A stretch of DNA of 39,867 nucleotides from positions 1 through 39,867 of the forward strand of contig DATJTI010000024.1 of the NCBI GenBank assembly GCA_035503615.1, read 5' to 3'. Origin of the DNA: AP-15 sp035503615. Lineage in GTDB: Bacteria; Pseudomonadota; Alphaproteobacteria; ATCC43930; CGMCC-115725. Under the pieces are notes generated by a model. The model saw only the letters and a list, made by a program, of their open reading frames with translations, was not told the origin of the DNA and made no database searches. The translations under genes were made by a program, and so were the position numbers. This document shows positions 9,203-15,646 of the stretch, one piece after another; the stretch's first letter is position 1; each line of letters begins with the position of its first letter.

Positions 9203-10744
9203 GTGACGAACGGTCTGCCTTCGATGCCGGCGCCGGGACGGAGGGCTTGTGCGGCTAGAGGTGACGGAAAGCGAAGTCCGGCGCGGCGGCCTGACAGCCC
9301 CGGTTGGTGCCGCAGACAAGCGGTCTCGCCCGCAAGCGATGCGTCTGACGCGCCATCCCCGCGCGTGGCGCCCTTCCGTCGAGTAGCGGCCATTTCGCGC
9401 TCACAGCGAAGCCGACAGCCACAGCGAAGCCGACGGCGTGACGAGCGGCTGACCGAGGCCGAACCGCCGGACACGGCACGGGATTGGCCGGAGACACCGG
9501 AAGAGCTGCGCCGCGCGATCGGTGGTCTGGTCGCGGTGTCGATATTGCCCGCCCGATGGATCGCAGACGACACCCAGCCGATCGCCGAGAGCGTCGCCGA
9601 GGTGCTGGTGGGCATGCTCGGCCTCGAATTCGCCTTCGTCTCGCTCGACGGGGGCGGCCAGCCCGGCCCGCAGATCGTGCGCTCGCCACAGCCCCTACCT
9701 GCCGATCAGATCGAGCGCATTGTCACGGCGGTCAGCAGATGGCTGATCGAGCCGGAATCGGAACGTGCCGCATCTCTCGATAGTCCCACCGGCGGCGGCA
9801 GCGTTCGGGTAGTGCGCCAGATGATCGGCACCGCCGGTCACGGGACGATCGTCGCAGCCTCGCGTCAGCTCGGCTTCCCGATGCCGACCCAGCGCCTGCT
9901 GCTTGAAGCGGCCGCCAACCAGGCGGCGGTTGCATTCGAGCGGCGGCAGTCGGCGCTGGCGCTGCGCCAGCTAAACGAAACCCTCGAACAGCGCGTTGCC
10001 GCCGAGATCAGCGAACGGCTCAAGCTCGAAGAGGCCTTTCGCCAAGCCCAGAAGATGGAAGCGATCGGCCAGCTCACCGGCGGAATCGCCCATGATTTCA
10101 ACAATCTGCTGACGGCGATCCTGGGCAGCCTGGAAATGCTCGAACGGCATGTGACGAACCCGCAAGGGCTGCGGCTGCTGCGCACCGCAAGCCGCGCCGC
10201 CGATCGCGGTGCCGAACTGACCGAGAACCTCTTGGCCTTCTCGCGCAAGCAGCGCCTGAGCCCGCAACCTGTCGACCTCAACCGCGTCGTCGCCAGCAGC
10301 CGCGACATGGTCGAGCGCTCGGTCGGCCCGAACATCCGCATCGAAACGGTACTTGCGCCCGATCTGCGGCCGGCGCTGGTCGACCCGATCCAGATCGAGC
10401 TCGCGATCCTGAACCTGGCAATCAACGCGCGGGACGCGATGCCGCAAGGCGGCCGCTTGACCTTCCGCACGCACGACGCGGTGATCACGGCGAGCGCTGC
10501 CTCCGCCGACCTTGCCGCCGGCGAATATGTTGCGATCGCTGTCGCCGACACCGGAACCGGGATCGCTCCCGAGTTGCTGAACCGGGTGCTCGACCCGTTC
10601 TTCACCACGAAAGATGTCGGCAAGGGCAGCGGGCTCGGGCTCAGCATGGTGTACGGGCTGGTCAAGCAATCGGGCGGCGGGCTGCGGATCGACACCGAAC
10701 TCGGCCGGGGTACCACCGTCGAATTGCTGCTGCCGCGGGCCTGA
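9203..10744 (+). CDS. Sensor histidine kinase with N-terminal GAF-like domain
   Basis: Frame of 513 residues from GTG 9203 (ATG 9224 is the next choice). The first ~85 residues are Arg/Ser/Pro-rich low complexity and include an 18-bp duplication, so the true start may be further in, for example GTG 9365. From about residue 95 there is a GAF-like sensor segment, a coiled coil near LNETLEQRVAAEISERLKLE, then the dimerisation H-box MEAIGQLTGGIAHDFNNLL with phospho-accepting His about 297. The HATPase domain follows, with N-box NLAINARDAMPQGG, G1 VADTGTGIAPELL, F-box DPFFTTK and G2 GKGSGLGLSMVYG. The HDFNN signature places it in the HWE-neighbouring HisKA family often fused to receivers, but no receiver domain or response regulator is present, so it is an orphan. 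No membrane segment is visible; it is likely cytoplasmic. Confidence 0.85.
   Translation: MTNGLPSMPAPGRRACAARGDGKRSPARRPDSPGWCRRQAVSPASDASDAPSPRVAPFRRVAAISRSQRSRQPQRSRRRDERLTEAEPPDTARDWPETPEELRRAIGGLVAVSILPARWIADDTQPIAESVAEVLVGMLGLEFAFVSLDGGGQPGPQIVRSPQPLPADQIERIVTAVSRWLIEPESERAASLDSPTGGGSVRVVRQMIGTAGHGTIVAASRQLGFPMPTQRLLLEAAANQAAVAFERRQSALALRQLNETLEQRVAAEISERLKLEEAFRQAQKMEAIGQLTGGIAHDFNNLLTAILGSLEMLERHVTNPQGLRLLRTASRAADRGAELTENLLAFSRKQRLSPQPVDLNRVVASSRDMVERSVGPNIRIETVLAPDLRPALVDPIQIELAILNLAINARDAMPQGGRLTFRTHDAVITASAASADLAAGEYVAIAVADTGTGIAPELLNRVLDPFFTTKDVGKGSGLGLSMVYGLVKQSGGGLRIDTELGRGTTVELLLPRA
9402..9437 (+). repeat. 18-bp tandem duplication near the start of the kinase gene
   Basis: Two adjacent 18-bp units (9402-9419 and 9420-9437) beginning cacagcgaagccgac. 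They lie in the low-complexity stretch upstream of the recognisable kinase domains, so they may be coding or 5' leader depending on the true start. Confidence 0.75.
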
Positions 10745-10810
10745 CCGGCCCCGGACAAAGGCGGCACAGGCGCGGTCGCAAGCGCCGGCATCTACCGAGG
10801 CCGGATCCAT

Positions 10811-10907
10811 CGAAACCGCGTCCGCCCGAAACCCGCGCCCGGCCGAAACCGCGTCCGGCCGAAATCGCGTTCGGCCGAAACTGCGTCCGGCCGAAACCGC
10901 GCCAGGC
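10811..10907 (+). repeat. 16-bp tandem repeat array, six units, between kinase gene and stress genes
   Basis: Six contiguous units with consensus cgaaaccgcgtccggc: 10811-10826, 10827-10843 (one extra base), 10844-10859, 10860-10875, 10876-10891 and 10892-10907. Units differ by one to three substitutions. The array lies 66 bp after the kinase stop and ends 20 bp before an EcfG-like promoter. There are no spacers, so it is not a CRISPR array. The remainder of the 278-bp gap (10745-11022) holds only that promoter. Confidence 0.92.
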
Positions 10908-10927
10908 CATGGCATCGCACCGTTCCC

Positions 10928-10953
10928 GGAACTGCGGCGACGAGCCTTGTGTT
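10928..10953 (+). promoter_or_regulatory. EcfG-type general-stress promoter (GGAAC-N17-TGTT)
   Basis: GGAAC at 10928-10932 is followed after 17 bp by TGTT at 10950-10953, about 70 bp before the small membrane protein start. Alphaproteobacterial EcfG sigma factors recognise GGAAC-N16/17-CGTT; one -10 base differs. The same spacing and TGTT recur at 11113-11138 and 25639-25664. Confidence 0.6.
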
Positions 10954-11022
10954 TGACGGGGGTCGGCCGGCGCATCGAATCAGCGCCGCCACGACATGGG
11001 ACATCTTTGACAGGAGCAGGTT

Positions 11023-11103
11023 ATGGGCCGCGCCATACTGCTTTGGTTCTTGGGAATTCCGATCCCGATCATCATCCTTCTCTACTTGTTTCATGTGGTT
11101 TGA
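11023..11103 (+). CDS. 26-residue single-helix membrane protein
   Basis: A very short gene of 26 codons starting ATG 11023, reading MGRAILLWFLGIPIPIIILL followed by YLFHVV and a TGA. A good ribosome site (aggagcagg, 11012-11020) sits just upstream, and an EcfG-like promoter lies about 70 bp further up. The product is almost entirely one hydrophobic helix with a proline-kinked GIPIPII core. I recall near-identical short peptides annotated as hypothetical or DUF-type proteins across alphaproteobacteria, often beside stress genes, but cannot name a function. Its position upstream of the PRC-barrel and Hsp20 genes suggests a role in envelope stress. Confidence 0.75.
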   Translation: MGRAILLWFLGIPIPIIILLYLFHVV

Positions 11104-11112
11104 AGATTCTTC

Positions 11113-11138
11113 GGAACTGTCCATTGGCGGGTACTGTT
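11113..11138 (+). promoter_or_regulatory. EcfG-type general-stress promoter (GGAAC-N17-TGTT) for the PRC-barrel gene
   Basis: GGAAC at 11113-11117 and TGTT at 11135-11138 with a 17-bp spacer, in the 69-bp gap between the small membrane protein and the PRC-barrel gene. The predicted transcript would start about 28 bp before the TTG start codon, leaving room for the aggagc ribosome site at 11161-11166. Confidence 0.65.
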
Positions 11139-11172
11139 TGGTGCTGGCAACGTCAGAAACAGGAGCATAGCG

Positions 11173-11646
11173 TTGAAGAACTCGAGTATCGCAGCAGCCG
11201 TCACAGCATTGTTGATGGCGACGGCACCATTGGCCTATGCACAGTCCGGTAGTGTGCGGGACAGCAATCTCGGGATGACGAATCCCACCGGCACTATGAT
11301 CCGGAGCAATCAGTTCCGCGCCAGCAAAATGATCGGCAGCGATGTCTACGACATCCAGAATCAGAACATCGGCTCGGTCAAAGACCTGATCATCGACAAG
11401 GATGGCCGGGTCGCGGCTGCGGTCGTCGCCGTCGGCGGCGGCTTTCTCGACAGTAATGGCAAGAACGTTGCCGTTCCGCTCGTTGATATCAAGAGCGATA
11501 ACAATCGCCTGACCTTGAACATGACCAAGGATCAGCTCAAGCAGGCGCAGAATTACGTTATGACCAACAACGAAACGGGCGCAGGGAGCACATCATCGCC
11601 GGTGACCGGCGGCCATCTCGGTTCGGCGAGCGACCCCAACCGCTAG
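11173..11646 (+). CDS. Secreted PRC-barrel domain protein
   Basis: A 157-residue protein starting at TTG 11173, supported by aggagc at 11161-11166 and by the immediate signal peptide (KNSSIAAAVTALLMATAPLAYA, cleavage after about residue 23). The mature part holds a PRC-barrel: RASKMIGSDVYDIQNQNIGS then VKDLIIDKDGRVAAAVVAVGG, ending in a Ser/Thr/Gly-rich tail. PRC-barrels are small beta-barrels found in RimM and photosynthetic reaction centres; secreted alphaproteobacterial versions are commonly induced in the general stress response, with no defined biochemical role. The EcfG-like promoter directly upstream agrees with that. A two-part inverted-repeat region follows the stop. Confidence 0.88.
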   Translation: MKNSSIAAAVTALLMATAPLAYAQSGSVRDSNLGMTNPTGTMIRSNQFRASKMIGSDVYDIQNQNIGSVKDLIIDKDGRVAAAVVAVGGGFLDSNGKNVAVPLVDIKSDNNRLTLNMTKDQLKQAQNYVMTNNETGAGSTSSPVTGGHLGSASDPNR

Positions 11647-11707
11647 TGGTGCGATGCTGACGGGTGGTCCCCATCGGTTAGCCGAATCGCACCACCAACC
11701 TGTCAGC
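11646..11707 (+). other. Interlocked inverted repeats after the PRC-barrel gene
   Basis: gtggtgcgat (11646-11655) has its exact reverse complement at 11686-11695. The segment just inside it, gctgacgggtggt (11656-11668), has an imperfect reverse complement at 11694-11707. The two pairings are interleaved (A-B-A'-B'), so an RNA could form either hairpin or a pseudoknot. The first arm begins 1 base before the last base of the stop codon. Confidence 0.55.
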
Positions 11708-11763
11708 CTGGTGGGCCGATCGACGGAACGCTTGGAAACCATGCGTTTCGATCGGACCACCAG
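11708..11763 (+). terminator. Long hairpin between the PRC-barrel gene and rpmE (possible terminator or structured element)
   Basis: ctggtgggccgatcga (11708-11723) pairs with tcgatcggaccaccag (11748-11763), 15 of 16 positions matching. After a 3-base bulge an inner stem aacgc/gcgtt (11727-11731, 11743-11747) continues, closing an 11-base loop. No T-run follows directly, so it is not a classical intrinsic terminator. It lies upstream of the predicted rpmE promoter and so probably belongs to the 3' end of the PRC-barrel transcript. Confidence 0.45.
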
Positions 11764-11820
11764 CGTCCTTTCAAACCGCGGCGGCGGGCGACGGCGAACC
11801 GTTGCTCCCGCCCCGGCCGG

Positions 11821-11849
11821 TTGCTTGTCCACCGGGCCGACGCTATAAC
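11821..11849 (+). promoter_or_regulatory. Sigma-70-type promoter for rpmE
   Basis: TTGCTT (11821-11826), 17-bp spacer, TATAAC (11844-11849). The start of transcription would fall near 11856, giving a very short leader that carries the ggagg ribosome site at 11861-11865. Confidence 0.5.
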
Positions 11850-11872
11850 CCGCCGGCACGGAGGACGAGGGC

Positions 11873-12100
11873 ATGAAGGCAGGCATTCACCCGGACTATC
11901 ATGAGATCACCGTCGTGATGACCGACGGGACCACCTACCAGACGCGTTCGACCTACGGCAAAGCGGGCGACACGCTGCGCCTCGACATCGATTCGAAATC
12001 GCACCCGGCCTGGACCGGCGGGCAGCAGCGGTTGATCGATACCGGCGGCCAGCTGGCGCGCTTCAACAAGCGGTTTCAGGGATTCGGCATCAAGCCGTAG
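11873..12100 (+). CDS. rpmE: 50S ribosomal protein bL31
   Basis: A 75-residue protein recognisable along its whole length as alphaproteobacterial bL31: MKAGIHPDYHEITVVMTDGT at the start, then YQTRSTYGKAGDTLRLDID, the SHPAWTGGQ segment and the family end RFNKRFQGFGIK. bL31 sits at the central protuberance and bridges the subunits. It has no cysteine at all, so it is the zinc-free (C-minus) form, unlike the E. coli protein with its CxC...CxxC site. Start ATG 11873 follows ggagg with a suitable gap, and its own sigma-70-like promoter lies about 25 bp upstream, so it appears to be transcribed separately from the stress genes on either side. Confidence 0.95.
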   Translation: MKAGIHPDYHEITVVMTDGTTYQTRSTYGKAGDTLRLDIDSKSHPAWTGGQQRLIDTGGQLARFNKRFQGFGIKP

Positions 12101-12121
12101 TAACCTGCCCGGTCGAAACCC

Positions 12122-12149
12122 CTTGACCACATCCTTTCGAGCACTATCT
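12122..12149 (+). promoter_or_regulatory. RpoH (sigma-32)-type heat-shock promoter of the Hsp20 gene
   Basis: CTTG at 12122-12125 (CTTGAC) and CTATCT at 12144-12149, i.e. CTTG-N18-CTATnT, close to the alphaproteobacterial sigma-32 consensus. It lies about 100 bp before the Hsp20 start and just before the structured leader. Confidence 0.6.
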
Positions 12150-12156
12150 CAGTAGC

Positions 12157-12249
12157 GTGCGGTCGCCCTTCTCGGGATCGCACAATCGAGAACGGCACCT
12201 GGCAAAGATGCGGGTGCCAAGCCCATGTTGCTCAATGGAGGATGTGGTT
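12157..12249 (+). ncRNA. ROSE-like RNA thermometer in the Hsp20 5' leader
   Basis: The leader can fold into three hairpins in a row. The first uses gtgcg/cgcac (12157-12161 with 12179-12183). The second uses ggcacc/ggtgcc (12194-12199 with 12213-12218). The last, 12222-12247, contains the ribosome site. In it TTGCTC (12228-12233) faces GGAGGA (12237-12242) across a short AATG loop, allowing C-G, U-A, C-G, a G-G mismatch and U-A. A UYGCU strand pairing with the Shine-Dalgarno through a G-G mismatch is the hallmark of ROSE thermometers, which hold small heat-shock mRNAs untranslated until the temperature rises. Position before an Hsp20 gene and behind an RpoH-type promoter agree. The fold was drawn by eye. 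Confidence 0.7.
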
Positions 12250-12708
12250 ATGGATCGCTTCGATTTCTCTCCGCTGTTCCGATCGACGATCGGTTTCGAC
12301 CGGCTGACCCGGCTGGTCGATGCGGCCAGCCGTATGGATGGCGCCGCCCTTTCCTATCCGCCCTACAACATCGAGAAGACCGGCGAGGATGCCTACCGCC
12401 TGACCATGGCGGTGGCCGGCTTTGCCCCGGACGAGGTCGATGTCACGGTGCACGAGGGCACGCTCCTGGTGACCGGCAAGGCGAAGAAGGACGAGGATGA
12501 CGGCCGGTATCTGCATCGCGGTATTGCCCGGCGCGCGTTCGAGCGCCGCTTTAGCCTCGCCGATCACATCCGGGTGGTCGGCGCCAGCCTCGACCACGGC
12601 ATGCTGCATGTCGATCTGGTCCGCGAGGTGCCGGAGGAAGCCAAGCCGCGCCGGATCGAAATCGCGACCGGCGAGCCGCAGATGGTGGAACAGAAGCAGG
12701 CCGCCTGA
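12250..12708 (+). CDS. Small heat-shock protein, Hsp20/IbpA family
   Basis: A 152-residue small heat-shock chaperone. The N-terminal arm (MDRFDFSPLFRSTIGFDRL, about 1-19) matches the IbpA/HspA type of proteobacteria. The alpha-crystallin domain spans about 37-130 (YPPYNIEKTGEDAYRLTMAV to HVDLVREVPEE), with the A-x-x-x-A/GVL-like region SLDHGMLHVDL. A short tail follows. It binds unfolding proteins as large oligomers without ATP and hands them to DnaK/ClpB. ATG 12250 is chosen over in-frame ATG 12235, because the latter is part of the ribosome site and of the ROSE-like hairpin. Control is predicted to be double: RpoH at the promoter and RNA melting at the leader. A strong terminator closes the gene. 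Confidence 0.94.
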   Translation: MDRFDFSPLFRSTIGFDRLTRLVDAASRMDGAALSYPPYNIEKTGEDAYRLTMAVAGFAPDEVDVTVHEGTLLVTGKAKKDEDDGRYLHRGIARRAFERRFSLADHIRVVGASLDHGMLHVDLVREVPEEAKPRRIEIATGEPQMVEQKQAA

Positions 12709-12741
12709 GCCGCCGCGCTTTGCGCTAACCTGAGCTGGAGA

Positions 12742-12770
12742 GACGCCCCCGACGACGGGGGCGTCTTTTT
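12742..12770 (+). terminator. Intrinsic terminator of the Hsp20 gene
   Basis: gacgcccccg (12742-12751) and its exact complement cgggggcgtc (12756-12765) enclose a 4-base loop and run straight into a T-tract ending at 12770. It is a textbook Rho-independent terminator, 33 bp after the Hsp20 stop. Confidence 0.93.
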
Positions 12771-12908
12771 GCATCGGCGCGCGGGTTCAACGCCATCCGC
12801 GCATTTCACCCGTCATCGCCTGGTCGCCCTGGCCACGCGTCATCATAACAGTACGCCGCAATCGCACTGCCAACAGAAAATGCAACGGTAATGCTAATTG
12901 GGGATCGA

Positions 12909-13238
12909 TTACGCCGGCGGCGCAGGTGAGAGTGTCACCGCGGTGCCGCAGCAATAGGCCCCGACGTATCCGGTGACGAGCCCTTGGATTTCACAGGTCA
13001 TACCGATAACCGCATTGGCACCCTTCTGGGCCGCCGCGTTACACATATTGTTGACTGCGGTGTCGCGTATATTGTCGATAGAACTCTGAAGCGCAGCTAT
13101 ATTCCCCCCAGTTAGGTACTGTGCAACGGCTCCGGCGGCTGCGCCAACACCGACAGCGGCAACGGAGCTACCGAACACCGTACCTTGAGTCGCCATTATG
13201 GTGTAACCAGCGAAGGCATTGACCGTCGTCGTGAACAT
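12909..13238 (-). CDS. Diverged YbjQ/UPF0145-like small protein with hydrophobic middle
   Basis: A 109-residue product from ATG 13238. The segment from about 52 onward (SSIDNIRDTAVNNMCNAAAQ, then KGANAVIGMTCEIQG) and the end YCCGTAVTLSPAPPA follow the pattern of YbjQ/heavy-metal-binding-domain proteins, in which a run of small residues and GANAVxG precede a final G-T-A-V strand. Typical members are about 105 residues and start with a conserved beta-hairpin; here the first 45 residues are instead Ala/Gly/Val-rich and hydrophobic (SSVAAVGVGAAAGAVAQYL), so the family link is partial. Cysteines at about 67, 82, 96 and 97 could bind metal. The gene has lower G+C than its neighbours. The ribosome site region gggggcgacg resembles that of the GlsB-like gene at 33192. 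Confidence 0.65.
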   Translation of the reverse strand: MFTTTVNAFAGYTIMATQGTVFGSSVAAVGVGAAAGAVAQYLTGGNIAALQSSIDNIRDTAVNNMCNAAAQKGANAVIGMTCEIQGLVTGYVGAYCCGTAVTLSPAPPA

Positions 13239-13336
13239 ACTCGTCGCCCCCTAAAGTTGAGACGCTGCCGTTTCCACTTTCAACCTAAAGCAGACTGCTG
13301 GAGGGTAGCGACTGCGAGGAATGCATGCAATAGGGC

Positions 13337-14332
13337 TCAATACCAGCCGCGCCACTTGAACCACAGGAGCGGGAGGATCGCGCTGAGCCCGATCATTGCC
13401 AACCCGTAGGGATAGCCCCAGCTCCAGCCGAGCTCGGGCATGCCCTTGAAGTTCATCCCATAGATGCTCGCGACCAAAGTCGGCGGGATGCCGACCACCG
13501 AGACGATCGTCAGCACCTTGATGATATTGTTCTGTTCGACATTGATCAGCCCGAGCGTGGCATCGAGCAGCAGCTGCACCGTATCGACGAGGTGAGCATC
13601 GTAATCGCTGAGCGAGGTGACGTCCTGGCGCAGCGTATCGAGCCGCCGCTTGACCTCGTCCGGCAACCAGGCCCCGGCGGTGCCCGAGACGAACGGCACG
13701 ATCCGCGCGATCCCGTGCAGGCTGTCGCGAATCTTCGAGGCGAGATCGCCGCTATGGCCGACCCGCCGCAGGATCAGGCGCAGATCGGCACTTTCCCGCG
13801 CCGAGGGACGCCGCTCCTGCGGCTGCACGACCGGCGCGCGGAACAGCCGGTGCGACAGCGTATCGAGCTCGGCGGCGATGCGCTCGAGCACATCGGCGAA
13901 GCGATCGGTGATCGCGTCCAGCAGCTCGACAAACACCGCGGCACTGCTCAGCTCCTCGCTGTCGGCGGCAAAGTCGTGGTTGATGAAATTGGCGAACGCC
14001 GTGACCTCTTCGAACCGCACCGTGACCAGCCGCTCCCGGGTCAGCACAAAGCCGACCGGCGTCGACCATGGCTGATCCGAATCGGATCGGTAGGTCAGCG
14101 GTGTGCTCAGATAGAGCGCGCCGTTGCTGGTGCGCAGCCGGCTCGAGCTCTCGATCTCGCTGAGCGCGTCGAAGCTCGGCACCTCGATCCCGGTGGTCCG
14201 CTTGACAAACGCGATCTCCGACGGCTCGGGGCGCACCAAATCGAGCCATAGCGCCGCCGGCGACAGCGCTGTCGCGGAGAGGTCCGAGAGCTGTTCGCCG
14301 GGCCGGTTCCGGCTGCTATAGAGCGTGAGCAT
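13337..14332 (-). CDS. CorA-family divalent metal ion transporter
   Basis: A 331-residue CorA-type channel. A large cytoplasmic N-terminal domain (about 1-255) ends in a long helix, and two membrane helices follow at the C-terminus. The signature YGMN (IYGMNFKGMPELGWSWGYP, about 292-310) stands at the end of TM1, where it forms the ion-selective mouth of the pentamer. CorA proteins conduct Mg2+, Co2+ or Ni2+ inward; relatives such as ZntB export or import Zn2+, and selectivity cannot be read here. The last residues after TM2 (WFKWRGWY) are basic and aromatic as usual. It is divergent from the binding-protein gene at 14415, sharing an 82-bp control region. Confidence 0.9.
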   Translation of the reverse strand: MLTLYSSRNRPGEQLSDLSATALSPAALWLDLVRPEPSEIAFVKRTTGIEVPSFDALSEIESSSRLRTSNGALYLSTPLTYRSDSDQPWSTPVGFVLTRERLVTVRFEEVTAFANFINHDFAADSEELSSAAVFVELLDAITDRFADVLERIAAELDTLSHRLFRAPVVQPQERRPSARESADLRLILRRVGHSGDLASKIRDSLHGIARIVPFVSGTAGAWLPDEVKRRLDTLRQDVTSLSDYDAHLVDTVQLLLDATLGLINVEQNNIIKVLTIVSVVGIPPTLVASIYGMNFKGMPELGWSWGYPYGLAMIGLSAILPLLWFKWRGWY

Positions 14333-14414
14333 GGCGGCAGCTTACAATCTCGGGCGACCCGGCGCAGGTTCCGGTCCCGAACAATCTCCAACAAGCCGCC
14401 CTAACGGGGAGGAA

Positions 14415-15452
14415 ATGATGCGGTTCGTCAAGAGCGCGGCGGTGCTTGTCCTGATGCTCACCGTCCTGATACTCACCGCCGCGGCAGCGGCGCGCGCCGC
14501 AGAACCCTACCACCTGCGCATCGGCTGGGTCGTGGCTCCGGCCGATCTCGTCACGTTGATGTTCGAAAAGCCGGGGCTGGCGCCGCATGCCGGCAAGACC
14601 TATGTGCCCGAGCTGATCCATTTCAACGGGACACCGACGGAGATGACGGCGCTGGCCTCGGGCCAGATCGACTGCGCCGCCCTCGCCTATTCGACCTTTG
14701 CCCTCGGCGTCGAGAATGCCGGGATGCGGGATCTGCGGATCATCGCCGACGTGTTCCAGGACGGCGTCCCCGGCTATCACACCAATGATTTCGACGTCCG
14801 CGCCGACAGTTCGATCCATTCCGTCGATGACCTGAAGGGCAAGGTCCTGGCCTCGAACCAGACCGGCAGCGCGGTCGACATGGCGCTGCGGGCGATGCTG
14901 GCCCGGCACCACCTCGCCGACAAGCGCGACCTGACGATCATCGAGGCGCCGTTTCCGGCGCAGACGGCGATGCTCCAGGAGCACAAGGTCGACCTCATCA
15001 CCGCCGTTGCCCCGTGGGGCTTCGACCCGACACTGCTCGCATTTGCGCGCCCGTTGTTCACGCAGGCGCAAGCCGTCGGCCGCACCCAGATGATCGTGCG
15101 GGTCATGCGCACCGAGGCGATCGAGGCGCACCGCGCCGCAATCGTCGATTTTCTCGAAGACTACCTGCGCACTCTGCATTACCTGCTCGATCCGGCGCAT
15201 CACCAGGAGGCGATCGCGCTGATCACTGCGCGGACCAAACAACCGGCAGCGCTCTACGCCGGCTGGGTCTTCACCAAGAGTGACTATTACCGCGACCCCG
15301 AGGCGCTGCCCGATCTGACGGCGCTGCAGGCGAATGTCGATCTGCAGCACAAGCTCGGCTTTTTGCGCAGCGACCTCGACGTCACAAAATACACCGATCT
15401 CAGTCTTGCCAAAGCGGCCGCCAAACGCCTCGGCGCCAGCGCGACGCAATGA
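14415..15452 (+). CDS. ABC transporter periplasmic substrate-binding protein, NMT1/SsuA/TauA-like
   Basis: A 345-residue secreted binding protein. ATG 14415 follows ggggagg at 14407-14413; an in-frame ATG lies next to it at 14418. The signal peptide (MMRFVKSAAVLVLMLTVLIL to ARA-AEP) is cut after about residue 28. The mature protein begins YHLRIGWVVAPADLVTLMF and includes TEMTALASGQIDCAALAYST (about 75-94) and the hinge VDDLKGKVLASNQTGSAVDM (about 137-156), as in NMT1/SsuA-type proteins that capture sulfonates, nitrate, pyrimidine precursors or aromatic acids. No permease or ATPase gene is adjacent, so it is an orphan or works with a transporter elsewhere. The next gene is an aromatic-ring dioxygenase, so an aromatic ligand is possible but only inferred. 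Confidence 0.85.
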   Translation: MMRFVKSAAVLVLMLTVLILTAAAAARAAEPYHLRIGWVVAPADLVTLMFEKPGLAPHAGKTYVPELIHFNGTPTEMTALASGQIDCAALAYSTFALGVENAGMRDLRIIADVFQDGVPGYHTNDFDVRADSSIHSVDDLKGKVLASNQTGSAVDMALRAMLARHHLADKRDLTIIEAPFPAQTAMLQEHKVDLITAVAPWGFDPTLLAFARPLFTQAQAVGRTQMIVRVMRTEAIEAHRAAIVDFLEDYLRTLHYLLDPAHHQEAIALITARTKQPAALYAGWVFTKSDYYRDPEALPDLTALQANVDLQHKLGFLRSDLDVTKYTDLSLAKAAAKRLGASATQ

Positions 15453-15512
15453 CCACGGGTGGCGGCGACCACGGTTAGCGGCGACCACGGTTAGTGGCGA
15501 CCACGGATGGCG
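15451..15512 (+). repeat. 16-bp tandem repeat array starting at the stop of the binding-protein gene
   Basis: Three full units based on gcgaccacggttagcg (15465-15480, 15481-15496, 15497-15512), preceded by a partial unit (15451-15464) whose first bases belong to the stop codon. It lies between the binding protein and the dioxygenase gene. The 194-bp gap holds no other clear element. Confidence 0.88.
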
Positions 15513-15646
15513 GCGCGCAGATCGGCCCGGGATGCGGGACGACGGACAGAGCGACGACAGGCAGGAAAGAATCCGCAGGGCGATCGAGCGCACGCTTGCT
15601 ATGATCGGCGCGTAAAATCGATGGACCGGACAAACGGGAGGAGCAA

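Noticed and set aside
10811..10907. Possible CRISPR array
   Set aside because: The units touch one another without spacers and are only 16 bp; no cas gene is near.
11725..11747. GGAAC...CGTT promoter inside the hairpin before rpmE
   Set aside because: The spacer is 14 bp, too short for EcfG, and the bases are explained by the hairpin.
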